DNA of 64,000 nucleotides. Origin: Heloderma charlesbogerti (Eukaryota; Chordata; Lepidosauria; Squamata; Helodermatidae). Position numbers and translations under genes: made by a program. The DNA lies in NCBI GenBank assembly GCA_026122225.1, contig JANEZZ010002244.1:372001-436000 (forward strand), written 5' to 3'. Positions 43,809-54,200 of the stretch are shown here, in pieces; positions within the stretch are counted from its first letter, which is position 1; each line of letters starts with the position of its first letter. The notes under the pieces are model-generated. The model was given only the letters and a program-made list of their open reading frames with translations, did not search any database and was not told the DNA's origin.

Positions 43809-44160
43809 TGGTTCGCATGATCACTATGGGTTAAACAAGCTATGGTGGTTTGGTTAAACCATGGTGTATGCCAGGTGCCATTTGCCTAATCACCTGCCCT
43901 GTTGCGGCTTGTCATGTTGTCCTCTCCCAGGCAGCATGGCTGGTTGGAGGGGAAACAGCCCTCAAATAACCCAATAACAGCCCATGGGTTATATGAGGTT
44001 GTTTCATTCTCTGACAAGCTATGCTGCCCAGGTTCAAATGACATGACAAGCTGCATCAGGATCAGTGATTAGGCAAATGGTGCCCAGCACATGTAGCAGC
44101 TTAAACAAGCCTCTGTGGCTTGTTTAAACCACAGTGATTTGGCAAACTGGCCAGATGGTA
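43809..44160. repeat. Foldback element, long imperfect palindrome of about 350 bp
   Basis: The two halves are reverse complements of each other over most of their length. GGTGCCATTTGCCTAATCAC at 43874-43893 pairs with the complement near 44065-44084. Other paired blocks are GGCTTGTCATG with CATGACAAGC, and ATAACCCAT with its complement at the centre. No coding potential. The ends are not sharp and no target duplication is evident. It is either a MITE or a non-coding hairpin locus. Confidence 0.8.
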
Positions 44161-45590
44161 TCATCTTGGAATGGGTTCGTCTGTCTGAAAGTTCTCCCCA
44201 TGTCCAAATCTTCCTAAACATGGAAAGCTTGGGATCAAGAGGTTGCAGGTGAAATAAACCACCTATGCATTCGAAATAATCTCCTTCTAGGAATAAGTTC
44301 CTAATAAAAACTTACCATATCACACATCTTTAAAAGTATTACCAAGACTTTCCTTTTATTTAGGTATTTAGGATCTGTTGCAGCTAGAGAGTGTAACCTA
44401 AAAATCAAGAGAGAGCTGAAAATAACTGCTTGCTGTTAACAATTATAGCAGCAACGTAAGTTAGGAACATGTTTTTCATTCCTCACTTGTTTTCTGTAAC
44501 ACCAACCCAATGAGGTAGGCTACTCTGGTTCCCACTTTATTGATGACAAATTGAGGATGCAATATAGGGATTACTGAGTATCAGGTGGAAAAAGGATTTG
44601 AGGCAGTGGAGGCTGGTGGCTCTGATGTCAGTGGAGTGGTGAATCTGCTCCAGGTTTCAGTCAGAACCAATCAGAACTCTAAAGGAGACTCCACCGATTT
44701 GAGGTATATCTTCTTTGGTTCAAATCCAGTCATCATATTCTCCTCCTACATTATTGTCCTGCTTGCCAGAGTACAGGAAGGAGAAATGTGAGAGACCATA
44801 AATTTAGATTGGTTCACACATGGACTTGATGATCACAATATCAAACAGCAGTGTGCGCATGTGTGTGAATGGAAAATCACCCATCACAAATCACCACAGG
44901 TAGAGCTTTTCTTTGCTTCGCAACACCTCTGAATTATTTTCCGTGGAGTTGATTCACAGACAGTGTTGTGAGTCACTAATTTCTGTTTAAACAAGTGATA
45001 AGAAATCAAAGACCAGTTCAACTGTTTGGCAGCCCCTGTGTGGTAACCTATAGGATTGTGTGGTGTCACTGGTGGGCTCATAGTTTGGCAGGAATAAAAA
45101 GGAGGCACCAGAGTATGAATTAATACCTCCAAGTTAAGCTGCCCATACAATCCTTGCCATTGGTGTGGTCACAACTGCCTTTATAAACAGCTGTAATTGT
45201 AGATATGAAGGCTGTAGCTGGAGGCACCAGTTCATGTAATCAATGCCTTCCATGGAGTGAGTCCACTTGTGGCAAGATATGTTCCCATGGGTGATTGCAT
45301 GGCAGGTGCTGAATGTTTGAGGTAAACATGGATATGGAATCTCCTGGGAGGGAATTTTGAATGGGGAAATGGCTACAGAGAAAGGGTTAGTTACCCTTCC
45401 CACCACTTCTTTACTCAGGACAGTTCCCTGTCCTGAGGCTGCTATATATTTGCATGTAATGTGTAGCTAGTATCTTATTGTTATCTGCACCTGGAGTGGT
45501 TGATGATATGCTCCATTTTGAATAAATTTCTACAAAGGTATTAGTGGCAGGCTAGCAGCTTACTGTTTGAATTATAAAGGATACAATACA
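44161..45590. other. Non-genic DNA, nothing recognised
   Basis: Short frames on both strands without recognisable domains. Confidence 0.5.
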
Positions 45591-45658
45591 CATAACCTTT
45601 TACTTAATTCAACTTTGCCACCACCATAACCTTTTACTTAATTCAACTTTGCCTCCAC
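45591..45658 (+). repeat. 34-bp tandem duplication
   Basis: Two head-to-tail units beginning CATAACCTTTTACTTAATTC, one mismatch between them. Confidence 0.95.
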
Positions 45659-45680
45659 CGCCACCACCCCCTACATACAG

Positions 45681-45737
45681 TTCATAGAATAGTAGGGTTG
45701 GAAGGGGCCTACAAGGCCATCGAGTCCAACCCCCAAT
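45681..45737 (-). mobile_element. CR1 LINE 3' end fragment
   Basis: TTCATAGAATAGTAGGGTTG followed by GGAAGGGGCCTACAAGG and GAGTCCAACCCCC is the reversed 3' terminus typical of amniote CR1 elements, which end in short ATTCTATGA-type repeats. Only the last ~57 bases are present. Confidence 0.8.
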
Positions 45738-45829
45738 CATCAGTTAGAGATGATGTGAAAAGTGTATCACTATTAATTTGTACAAATCTAGCCACAGAAG
45801 TTAGGAAGAGATATTCATACTAATGTGTC

Positions 45830-46597
45830 CCTTTCAGTCTGGATTCCAGCTTGGTTTTGTGACCGAAACTGCCTTGGTTGCCTAAGTGAATGATTTGTAT
45901 TGGGAGATGGACATGGGGAATGTGACCCTATGGCAGTCTCCCCAAACCTGGGACCCTCCAGAAGTTTTGGACTACAATCTCCAACACCCCCAACCATCAC
46001 AACTAATGGTTGGGGATGATGGGGGTTGTAGTCCAAACATCTGGAGGATGCCAGGGTCAGGGAGACTGCTGTACTGATTCTGGACTTCACAGTGGCATTT
46101 GCTACCATTGGCCATGCTATCCTTCTTGGTCATATCACAGGGATGGGGGCTGGAAGGACTGAACAATGTGACTCCAGTCATTCTTGAAGGAATTATTTTT
46201 TTTCCAGGTTTACCTCCCTGCATGCTGCAGTCAACATCTGAGGTCCTGCTCTGAGGTCCTCTGCTGTTAGATGCTTGGATAGTACAAGGATCAGGGCTTT
46301 CCCAGTTATAGCACCAAAACTGTAAAACACCCTTCATAGGGACGTCTGCTTGACCTCTGTTTTGCTTTCTTTCTGTATCAGCAAGCCTTTGGGGGATTCT
46401 CCTGTGCTTTATTTTTAAATCTTTGCTGTTTAATTCTGATGATTGCTTATCACCACCAGATATGTTGGGTTAGAGTGTTGGTTGCCTATGAATTTTGTTG
46501 TTTCTTCATGTTTTTAATATCATTATTTTCCCCTTGTAATCTGTTTTGGATTATTTTGTAAGAAGAATGGGATAGAAAGTTTTAAAATAAATAAAAC
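45830..46597 (+). mobile_element. L2/CR1-like LINE remnant, interrupted by a hAT MITE
   Basis: A short RT-type reading (FQLGF, then ETALVA and WEMDMGNVTL, 45835-45930) corresponds to the region just before motif A in the L2 copies. After the MITE at 45934-46068 it resumes as LDFTVAFATIGHAILLG, a decayed motif A. A C-terminal scrap (FPVIAPKL, about 46300) and a 3' UTR ending GGGATAGAAAGTTTTAAAAT with an AATAAAT tail close the element near 46597. Large internal deletions are evident. Confidence 0.7.
45934..46068. mobile_element. hAT-type MITE nested in LINE remnant, 135 bp
   Basis: Starts CAGTCTCCCC and ends GGGAGACTG, interior palindromic around GGACTACAATCTCCAAC. It splits the LINE reading. 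The flanking octamers are too diverged to show a target duplication. Confidence 0.82.
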
Positions 46598-49065
46598 AGT
46601 TGTCATGAAGTCAAGGACACACATATTAATACAGCTGAAATATATTCAACAAAATAGCTGAACATTCTTTAACTTAATGATCTCCCTTCATCCAGCCATC
46701 ACTGCTCACCCATGTTTTTTCACCATTGACCCCATGTAGCTTGCAGATGTAAAGCACGCTGACTTAGCATGCCCAATCTTTGCAGAACCCTACTTCATGA
46801 AGTGCTGTAACACTAACCAGACCTACACAACAGAGTGACACATACGAGATCTTTCAAATCAAAGGGATTCCACCATGCCACAAGCAGAGAGGTCCAGTAG
46901 CCTGCTCCTCTTCAAACCCTCACTATGCAAACAGTTTTGTCGATGTATGGAACCAGGACTGGCATCAAGGGTAGGCATGGCCAGGCACATGCTGAGTGCC
47001 CACATCCCAGCAGGGGCCCTCTGACAAGAGCCCCCTGGACTTTCTCCTCCTTTTCACCATTGTGACCTGTGCTCTGGCCCAGACAACAGTGGTGGTGAGA
47101 AAGAGGAGCAGTAGATGCCACTGCCTACATGTTCACCGGCTCCCTGCCTGTCAAGCAAGCAAGTGGGAGCAATGATAAGAAAGAGGATGAGGTGCAGGAG
47201 CAGCCACTGACAATGGTGGCGAGAAGGTAGACTCACTGAGGGAAGGGGGCCACTGAGGATATCTTGCCCAAGGGAACTCAAAAACCTGGAGCTGTATGGA
47301 ACCCTATCATGATCCTCACTTTTGTGCACAGGTAACAGAGCTGCACATGAAGTAAGGGATGGATCGTGCATACTGTGAGTCATCTAAGACCACCCATGGA
47401 AAGATTGTGAAAAGTATAGAAAAAGAAAAAAAAAAGGTATATTGCTTTACGGATTAATTAACTGTAGCATACAGAGTTTGAATTGAAGGTGCTTGGTATA
47501 ATAACCATTGTCAATGGAATAGTTACAATAAACTAAACCTTTTCTCACATGAAAAGGAAAATAGCAACACTGTCTTCTCACTCCCATGAGATTTGTGAGT
47601 ATTTAAGGACACCACACAAGCACAATTAAAGAGGAATATGTGTGATACTGTACTGCATTTTTGGCAGTCCCTCTCTATAGTCTTTTCTGTTGTTCTGTTA
47701 GAGGAAACACACTTTTCTTTAAAAACTGCAGCATAATGCAAGAACTGCCATCAGCAGACATTCATATTTTATAGCATTGGGAAAAGGTAATATATAATTA
47801 ATTTGATTATAGAACGAGTAATTCAATTTTATATTGCCTCCATTAATTTATTAAATGCCACACAAGATCATACATTAGGAGTGCACAGGGAAATGGAACA
47901 AACACCCCAAATGTTTAACATGTTTATAGGATATGAAAAGATTAAAAAAAAACATTTTGCATTATGTAATGCATCAATCAACTGACTGAGATTACATTGC
48001 GAAACCTTTTTGTATTGAACAAATGGAGCTTGATTTTTTAGTCTTCTGGAAGAATTTGAACTTGCAATACTACATACTTATACATAATACATTCTTGTTG
48101 TTGCTATTGTTATTATGGACTACAGATCAAAGTCCTAAATTATGCAGCTGCATTAAATATAAAGTCTCCTAGAACTAATAATCACCAAGGCAATTGGTAT
48201 TTAAATATCTTGGTGGATGTGAGTAGCTGCTGATTTTTTTAAGAAAAACATTTAAACTTGAAGAAAAAGAAGAAGGCTTGAGGTAAGAAATAAGCTAGTT
48301 AGAGCATGCATGAAACCACACAGTCTTACTCCATCCAGTGTTCAACTTTATATGGAAATGCATGCTAGAGTTTGTTTTTAAAAATATGTGAATAACATCA
48401 CAGTAGAGCTGCAGGCTTTTATCAGTTTAATTGGTGGATTAATCAACTAATGCCTTAGTTGATTGATCATGAATAACTGAGAAGGACAAACTACACATTG
48501 AACACAGACATATGTAATGAAGGTCCAACATGTTGGGTTATTTATTTATTATTTTTAAAATGAAAATGCGAGGCTGTGTTTTTGAGCAGAAGAGCACAGG
48601 GATGGGGGGCACTTAATGGTTCCCCTCCCTTTACATCTGTTTTTCTGCTAAAAAAGCAGCCCTCAAGTTGTTCTTCCCCCTTGGCTTCGCACACATGTGG
48701 ATTTCTTCATGGGACAAACATATGTGTGATTCTTTTGGAGTGAAAAAAATAGAACGGAAGAGCTTAAACACTTCCGCACCCAATGTTCTTCCACTCAAAT
48801 ATCTAGCCTCCTGAGACATAAATATTACAACCATATGTACGTTTGGGGCTAAAGTGTGGTTTAGGCCTGAGAATTAAAGGTTTGCTTAAAAAAAGAAAGA
48901 ATCAAGGCTATTTTGGTTCTATTGTGTTATTGTAAGAGAAAATATTAAATGATGATTTGTCGTTGAACAAGCTGACACAACTGTACTGAAGCAGTCTTGT
49001 GGCAATGGCACTCAACCCGACTGAAGAGGTTGATTTTGACCAAATAAGCCCTTCACTGTCTGGAA
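46598..49065. other. Non-genic DNA
   Basis: No gene recognised. The stretch 46930-47330 is GC-richer, with degenerate repeated phrases (ACAATGGTGG, GAGAAAGAGG). From 47750 to 48250 it is AT-rich and repeat-free. Confidence 0.5.
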
Positions 49066-49073
49066 CTACAGAG

Positions 49074-49205
49074 CAGCCTTCCCTAACCTGGTGCCCTCCA
49101 GATGTGTTGGACTACAACTCCCATTACCCCCAACCACCATGCTGGCTGGAGATGATGGAAGTGGTAGTCCAAGCCATTTGGAGGGTGCCAGGTTGGGGAA
49201 GACTG
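49074..49205. mobile_element. hAT-type MITE with perfect target duplication, 132 bp
   Basis: Starts CAGCCTTCCC and ends GGGAAGACTG. A perfect 8-bp duplication CTACAGAG flanks it (49066-49073 and 49206-49213), the hallmark of hAT transposition. This is the best-defined copy of the family and fixes the boundaries of the others. Confidence 0.93.
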
Positions 49206-49213
49206 CTACAGAG

Positions 49214-49445
49214 AGTCTCTCTCCCCATAAGATCCCTCCTCACTCTTGAGATGCTCTTCAGGAACCATGCTCTATATTTCCCATCTCTATGAAAACTAAG
49301 AGATAGAGCCCTTTCTGTAATAGCCCTGGGACTGTGAAGTGATGTGGTTGGGTACCTCTCTCCCAGCCCTAGCATTTCATGGATTATGGAAGGTCCTGTG
49401 GAAATGATGGTTCATTGAAAGGCTGCTAGCTTTTTGGGCTGTTTA
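49214..49445 (+). mobile_element. L2/CR1-like LINE remnant
   Basis: A C-terminal scrap reading DRALSVIALG (about 49305-49335) corresponds to the RAFSVVAPKL position of the L2 copies at 8200 and 30400. Very decayed; borders approximate. Confidence 0.45.
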
Positions 49446-49561
49446 TGAGCAGTGCAAGTGGTGTTTTCAGAACCATTTTTCCTGTTGTTGCTTTTATTTA
49501 GGGCACAGTCCGAAGTAGATAGGCGGCTGCCTCCGACCTCGGAGGCGACCACCTATCCAAA

Positions 49562-49615
49562 GCAAGGCAGGAGAGGCACAGGGGGATCATTCCCTCTATG
49601 CCTCTCCTGCCTTGC
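49562..49615. repeat. Near-perfect 54-nt hairpin (25-bp stem, 4-nt loop)
   Basis: Arm 49562-49586 pairs with 49591-49615 around the loop TCAT: 17 perfect pairs starting GCAAGGCAGGAGAGGCA, one mismatch, then seven pairs including one G-T. It lies within a larger set of nested inverted repeats: CGGCTGCCT at 49524-49532 with AGGCAGCCG at 49627-49635, and CCTCCGACCTCGGAGG at 49531-49546. Size and shape would fit a microRNA precursor or a foldback transposon core. Function unknown. Confidence 0.8.
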
Positions 49616-49910
49616 TCTTTTTTTCTAGGCAGCCGTTTTTGTCTGTCTAGTGGCGGGGTGGGGGGAGGCTGGGTGAGGAAGCTGCTGTATGACACATTGG
49701 ATGTGTTGTACGCGCAGCTCTGCTCTTCCCACCCCAGAACGCCCCACAGCCCTTCCCCTTTTCAGTTGCTTTGCACTCATCTTCCGAGCGTGGAGATGGG
49801 GCTTCTCCATGCTGCCTTGGTGGCAGTGCAGACAAGAGAGGAGGTTGGATTTCCAGGAACTGACCTCGGAGAGCAGGTTCCAAGGTTGGTTCCCAGAATA
49901 GAGCATATCT

Positions 49911-49943
49911 TATGGCCCGCTAGACAGTGTCTAGCGGGCCATA
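49911..49943. repeat. Perfect 16-bp inverted repeat with one central base
   Basis: TATGGCCCGCTAGACA and its exact complement, separated by a single G. A related degenerate version lies at 35609-35637. Confidence 0.95.
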
Positions 49944-50625
49944 GGTTTGCTGTCATAGTATGGATTGTTGTATTTCATTGTGCTTTTAATATTTGATTGT
50001 AAGTTGCTTTGCGTTCCAGAGACCACCTTATGGTCTTGTGAGAATGTGCATACATTTGAGTTCCACAAATTTCAGAAGGGACTTTTCTGCCTGATTGAGA
50101 ATTCCGCATAACCCATACACTGTCCTGTTCTTATCCCCAAATGTTTTCTTAAATAGATGAAATTTCCCCATAGAATTTACATGTTTATACTAAAATACGT
50201 ACTGCATTGGAATCTGTATCACTGATCAGAGGGACCTTCAAACCAGTAGAACGACAGTGGCAGTGATAGATGCTCATTCTGCGACAGCTCTTCCCTTAGT
50301 ATACTTAAAGTTCTGTGGGCGCTCACGTGCCTGCTAGTGGCACAGAGAAGGTATACTGGAGCAGTTTTGTGGATTGAACTCAAACTCAGTAATTTAATGT
50401 ACATATGGTTGTCTGTATGTATTCACAGAATGTGACAACTCTGTTTTTGTTATCCTCATATGAAAATAGCCTATTATGCCGCAAATCTACCATTCTGGAA
50501 GCTCTAAGATACATGAAGTTTTTTACGCGATTCACAATATGTTTGAAGGTAAAATCAGTTACTTGCAGATGGATGTTTGCTGTTTCAGTCTCATTGTACA
50601 CAGTTTAAAACCAGCAGTTTTAAAT
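49944..50625. other. Non-genic DNA, nothing recognised
   Basis: No repeat or coding signal that I can support. Confidence 0.5.
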
Positions 50626-53557
50626 TGTTGTTCAGTCGTTAAGTCGTGTCCGACTCTTCGTGACCCCATGGACCATAGCATGCCAGGATTTCCTGTCCTG
50701 CACTCTCTCCCGGGGTGTGCTCAAGTTCATATTCTTTGCATCAGTGATGCTATCTAGCCATCTCATCCTCTGCCGTCCCCTTCTCCTTTTGCCTTCAGTC
50801 TTTCCCAGCACCTGGGTCTTTTCCATTGACTTTTCTCTTTGCATTAGGTGGCCAAAATATTTGAGCTTCAGCTTCAGTATCTGTCCTTCCAATGAGCAGT
50901 CAGCGTTGATTTCCTGTAGGATGGACTGATTTGACCTCCTTGCAGTCCAGGGGACTTGTAAGAGTCTTCTCCAGCACCACAGTTCAAAAGCATCAATTCT
51001 TTGGCGCTCAGTCTTCCTTATAGTCCAGCTCTCACAGCCATACGTTACTACTGGGAAAACCATAGCTTTGATTATACGGACCTTTGTCGGCAAGGTGATG
51101 TCTCTGCTTCTTACTATGCTGTCTAGGTTTGCCATAGTTTTCCTCCCAAGGAGCAAGTGTCTTTTAATTTCATGGCTACAGTCACCATCTGCAGTGATCT
51201 TGGAGCCCAAGAAAGTAAAATCTGTCACTGCTTCCATTTCTTCTCCTTCTATATGCTAGGAAGTGATGGGGCCAGATGCCATGATCTTAGTTTTTTTAAT
51301 GTTGAGTTTCAAACCAGCTTTTGCACTCTCTACTTTCACCCTCAACAAGAGGCTCTTGAGATCCTCTTCGCTTTCTGCCATTAGGGTGGTATCGTCTGCG
51401 TATCTGAGGTTGTTGATAATTCTCCTGGCAATCTTAATTCCGACCTGTGATTCATCGAATCTGGCATTTCTCATGATGTACTCTGCATAGAAGTTAAATA
51501 AGCAGAGCGACAATATGCAGCCTTGTTGTACTCCTTTCCCAATTTTGAACCAATCGGTTGTTCCATGTCCGGTTCTAACTGTTATTTCTTGACCCTCTTA
51601 CAGGTTTCTCAGGAGACAGGTCAGGTGGTCTGGTACTCCCATCTCTTTCAGAATTTGCCAGAGTTTGTTGTGATCCACACAATCAAAGGCTTTAGTGTAG
51701 TCAGTGAAGCAGAAATAGACATTTTTCTGGAATTCTCTTGCTTTCTCCATGATCCAGCGAATGTTGGAGATTTGATCTCTAGTTCCTCTGCCTCTTCAAA
51801 ACCCAGTTTGTACTTCCGGTAGTTCTCGGTTCACATACTGTTGAAGCCTAGCTTGTAGGATTTTGAGCATAACCTTGCTGGCATGTGAAATGAGTGCAAT
51901 TGTACGGTAGTTTGAACACTCTTTGGCATTGCCCTTCTTTGGCATTGGAATGTAAACTGACCCTTTCCAGTCTTGTGGCCACTGTTGAGTGTTCCAAATG
52001 TGTTGGCATATTGAGTGCAGCACTTTAACAGCATCATCTTTTAGGATTTTAAATAGCTCAGCTGGAATACTGTCATCTCCGCTAGCTTTGTTGTTAGTAA
52101 TGCTTCCTAAGGCTCACTTGACTTCACTCTCTAGGATGTCCAGCTGAAGTTCAGTGACTGCACTATCATGGCTATCAGGGATATTAAGATCTTTCCTGTA
52201 TAGTTCTTCTGTGTAATCTTTCCACCTCTTCTTAATCTCATCTGCTTCTGTTAGGTCCCTGCCTTCTTTGTCCTTTATCATGCCCGTCTTTGCACAAAAT
52301 GTTCCCTTGAGATCTCCGATTTTCTTGAAAAGATCTCTAGTCTTTCCCATTCTATTGTTTTCCTCGATTTCTTTGCATTGTTCATTTCAGAAGGCCTTCT
52401 TGTCTCTCCTTGCTATTCTCTGGAAATCTGCATTCAGTTGGGTATATTTTCCTCCTTCTCCCTTGCTTTTCACTTCCCTTCTTTCCTCAGCTACTTGTAA
52501 AGCCTCCTCAGACAGCCACTTTGCTTTCTTGCATTTCTTTTTCTTTGGGATGGATTTCGTTGCTGCCTCCTCCTGAACAATGTTATGGACCTCTGTCCAT
52601 AGTTCCTCAGGCACTTTATCAGGTCTAATCCCTGAAATCTATTCCTCACCTCCACTGTATATTCATAAGGGATATAATTTAGGTCATACCTGAATGGATT
52701 AATGGTTTTCCCCACGTTCTTCAATTAATTTAAGCTGAAATTTTGTGATAAGAAGCTCATGATCTGAGCCACAGTCAGCTCCAGGTCTTGTTTTTACTGA
52801 CTGTATGGAGCTTCTCCATCTTTGGCTGCAAAGGACATAATCAATCTGATTTCGATATTGACCATCTGGTGATGTCCATGTGTAGAGTCACCTCTTGTGT
52901 TGTTGGAAAAGAGTGTTTGCTATGATCAGCATGTTCTCTTGGCAAAACTCTATTAGCTTTTGTCCTGCTTCGTTTTGTACACCAAGGCCATGCTTGCCTG
53001 TTATCCCGGTGATTTCTTGACTTCCTACTTTAGCATTCCAATCCCCTATGATGAAAAGGACATCTTTTTTTGGTGTTAATTCTAGAAGGTGTTGTAGGTC
53101 TTCATAGAACTGATCAACCTCAGCTTCTTCAGCCTCAGTGGTTGGGGCATAGACTTGAATTACTGTGATGTTGAATGGTTTGCCTTGGATTCATACTGAG
53201 ATCATTCTATTGTTTTTGAGATTGTACCCCAGTACTGCTTTTCCCACTCTTTTATTGACTATGAGTGCTGCTCCATTTCCTCTAAGGGATTCTTGCCCAC
53301 AGCAGTAGATATGATGGTCACCTGAATTAAATTCGCCCATGCTTGTCCATTTGAGTTCACTGATTCCGAAGATGTCGATGTTCAATCTTGCCATCTCATG
53401 TTTGACCACCTCCAGCTTACCTTGATTCATTGATCTGACATTCCAGGTTCCTAAACAATATTGTTCTTTACAGCATCGGATTTTCTTTTCACCACCAGAC
53501 ACATCCACAGCTGAGTGTCCTTTTGGCTTTGGCCCAGCCGCTTCACTCTTCTTCCAT
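50626..53557 (-). mobile_element. BovB (RTE-clade) LINE, second copy, decayed
   Basis: On the minus strand it runs from about 53557 (5'-truncated just before the KSEAAGPKPKGHS segment) to the 3' terminus at 50626. It corresponds to bases 155-3094 of the left-hand copy in reverse. It is collinear with that copy and does not carry the 16-base insertion near the endonuclease-RT junction. No clear target duplication is visible. Confidence 0.95.
50632..53557 (-). pseudogene. BovB endonuclease-RT pseudogene
   Basis: The coding region is broken into about six open pieces: 53191-53769 (endonuclease start with GTWNVRSMNQGKLE and ISELKW), 52491-52724, 52387-52614 (KKKKCKKAKWLSEE), 52114-52350, 51796-52023 and 51256-51513. 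The last carries the RT catalytic box YADDTTLM. A final 201-codon piece (50632-51237) holds the C-terminus ending TRLND. Stops and frameshifts separate the pieces, so no active enzyme can be made. The open frame at 53191 runs past the element's 5' end into flanking DNA by chance. Confidence 0.9.
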
Positions 53558-53761
53558 TCAACAGAAACAATGTTACAGGTATTATTCACAACATACAGTT
53601 GTTCTGACTTTCCTCCATAAATGCCAAAGATGTTACACACATGGACAGCTGTTCGATATGTGCAAGCTCTCCTTGCCAGCAGAACTATCTGAGATTGCAG
53701 TCCATTGCAGGTACCATTGCACACAGAAAAGGGATATTGAGCAAACTGGGAGAACAACTGA

Positions 53762-53857
53762 GGCTGCAATCCTGTACCCTCTTACCTGTGAGGGTAATCC
53801 CCAATTGAACTCAATAGGAATTATGTCCGAGTAGACATGTATAGAACTGCACTGTTA
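53762..53857. repeat. About 95-bp palindromic dispersed repeat, copy 2
   Basis: GCTGCAATCCTGTACCCTCT at the left and GTCCGAGTAGACATGTATAG at the right, with a central TTGAACTCAATAGG; same layout as 33441-33538, more diverged. Confidence 0.7.
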
Positions 53858-54112
53858 AAGTCTACTTTTTTATATCCAATGTTTTGTGAATGTGGAGGTA
53901 CTCACAATGGCAGTATGGAGCCAACAGACATTGTCCTGGTTCATACGTAACACCAATTCTTGGGTTGTTTAATGCATCAATTGGCAGGGCCATGAGCAAG
54001 GGAGTGAGCATGCTGCCTTCTGCATGCTCATTGCTTCAGCTTTCAACCAGCTTTAATAAAAAACTGAGGATTGCCCCATTCCTGGATTGTTTGCTGTGAC
54101 ATCTGAACCCGG

Positions 54113-54149
54113 AACTCTGGGTTGCTGTCAGGTTAAACAACCCAGAGTT
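54113..54149. repeat. 12-bp perfect inverted repeat
   Basis: AACTCTGGGTTG and its complement, 13 bases apart, inside a region (53930-54200) with repeated AACCCA/TGGGTT phrases reminiscent of the foldback element at 43809. Confidence 0.75.
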
Positions 54150-54200
54150 TACCCCAACAACAAACCATGGGTAATTGTTGGGTTAAATGCTTGGATGTCA

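Noticed and set aside
53560..53769. N-terminal extension of the second BovB protein
   Set aside because: The open frame continues past the element's 5' truncation into unrelated flanking DNA. The left-hand copy has different sequence there.
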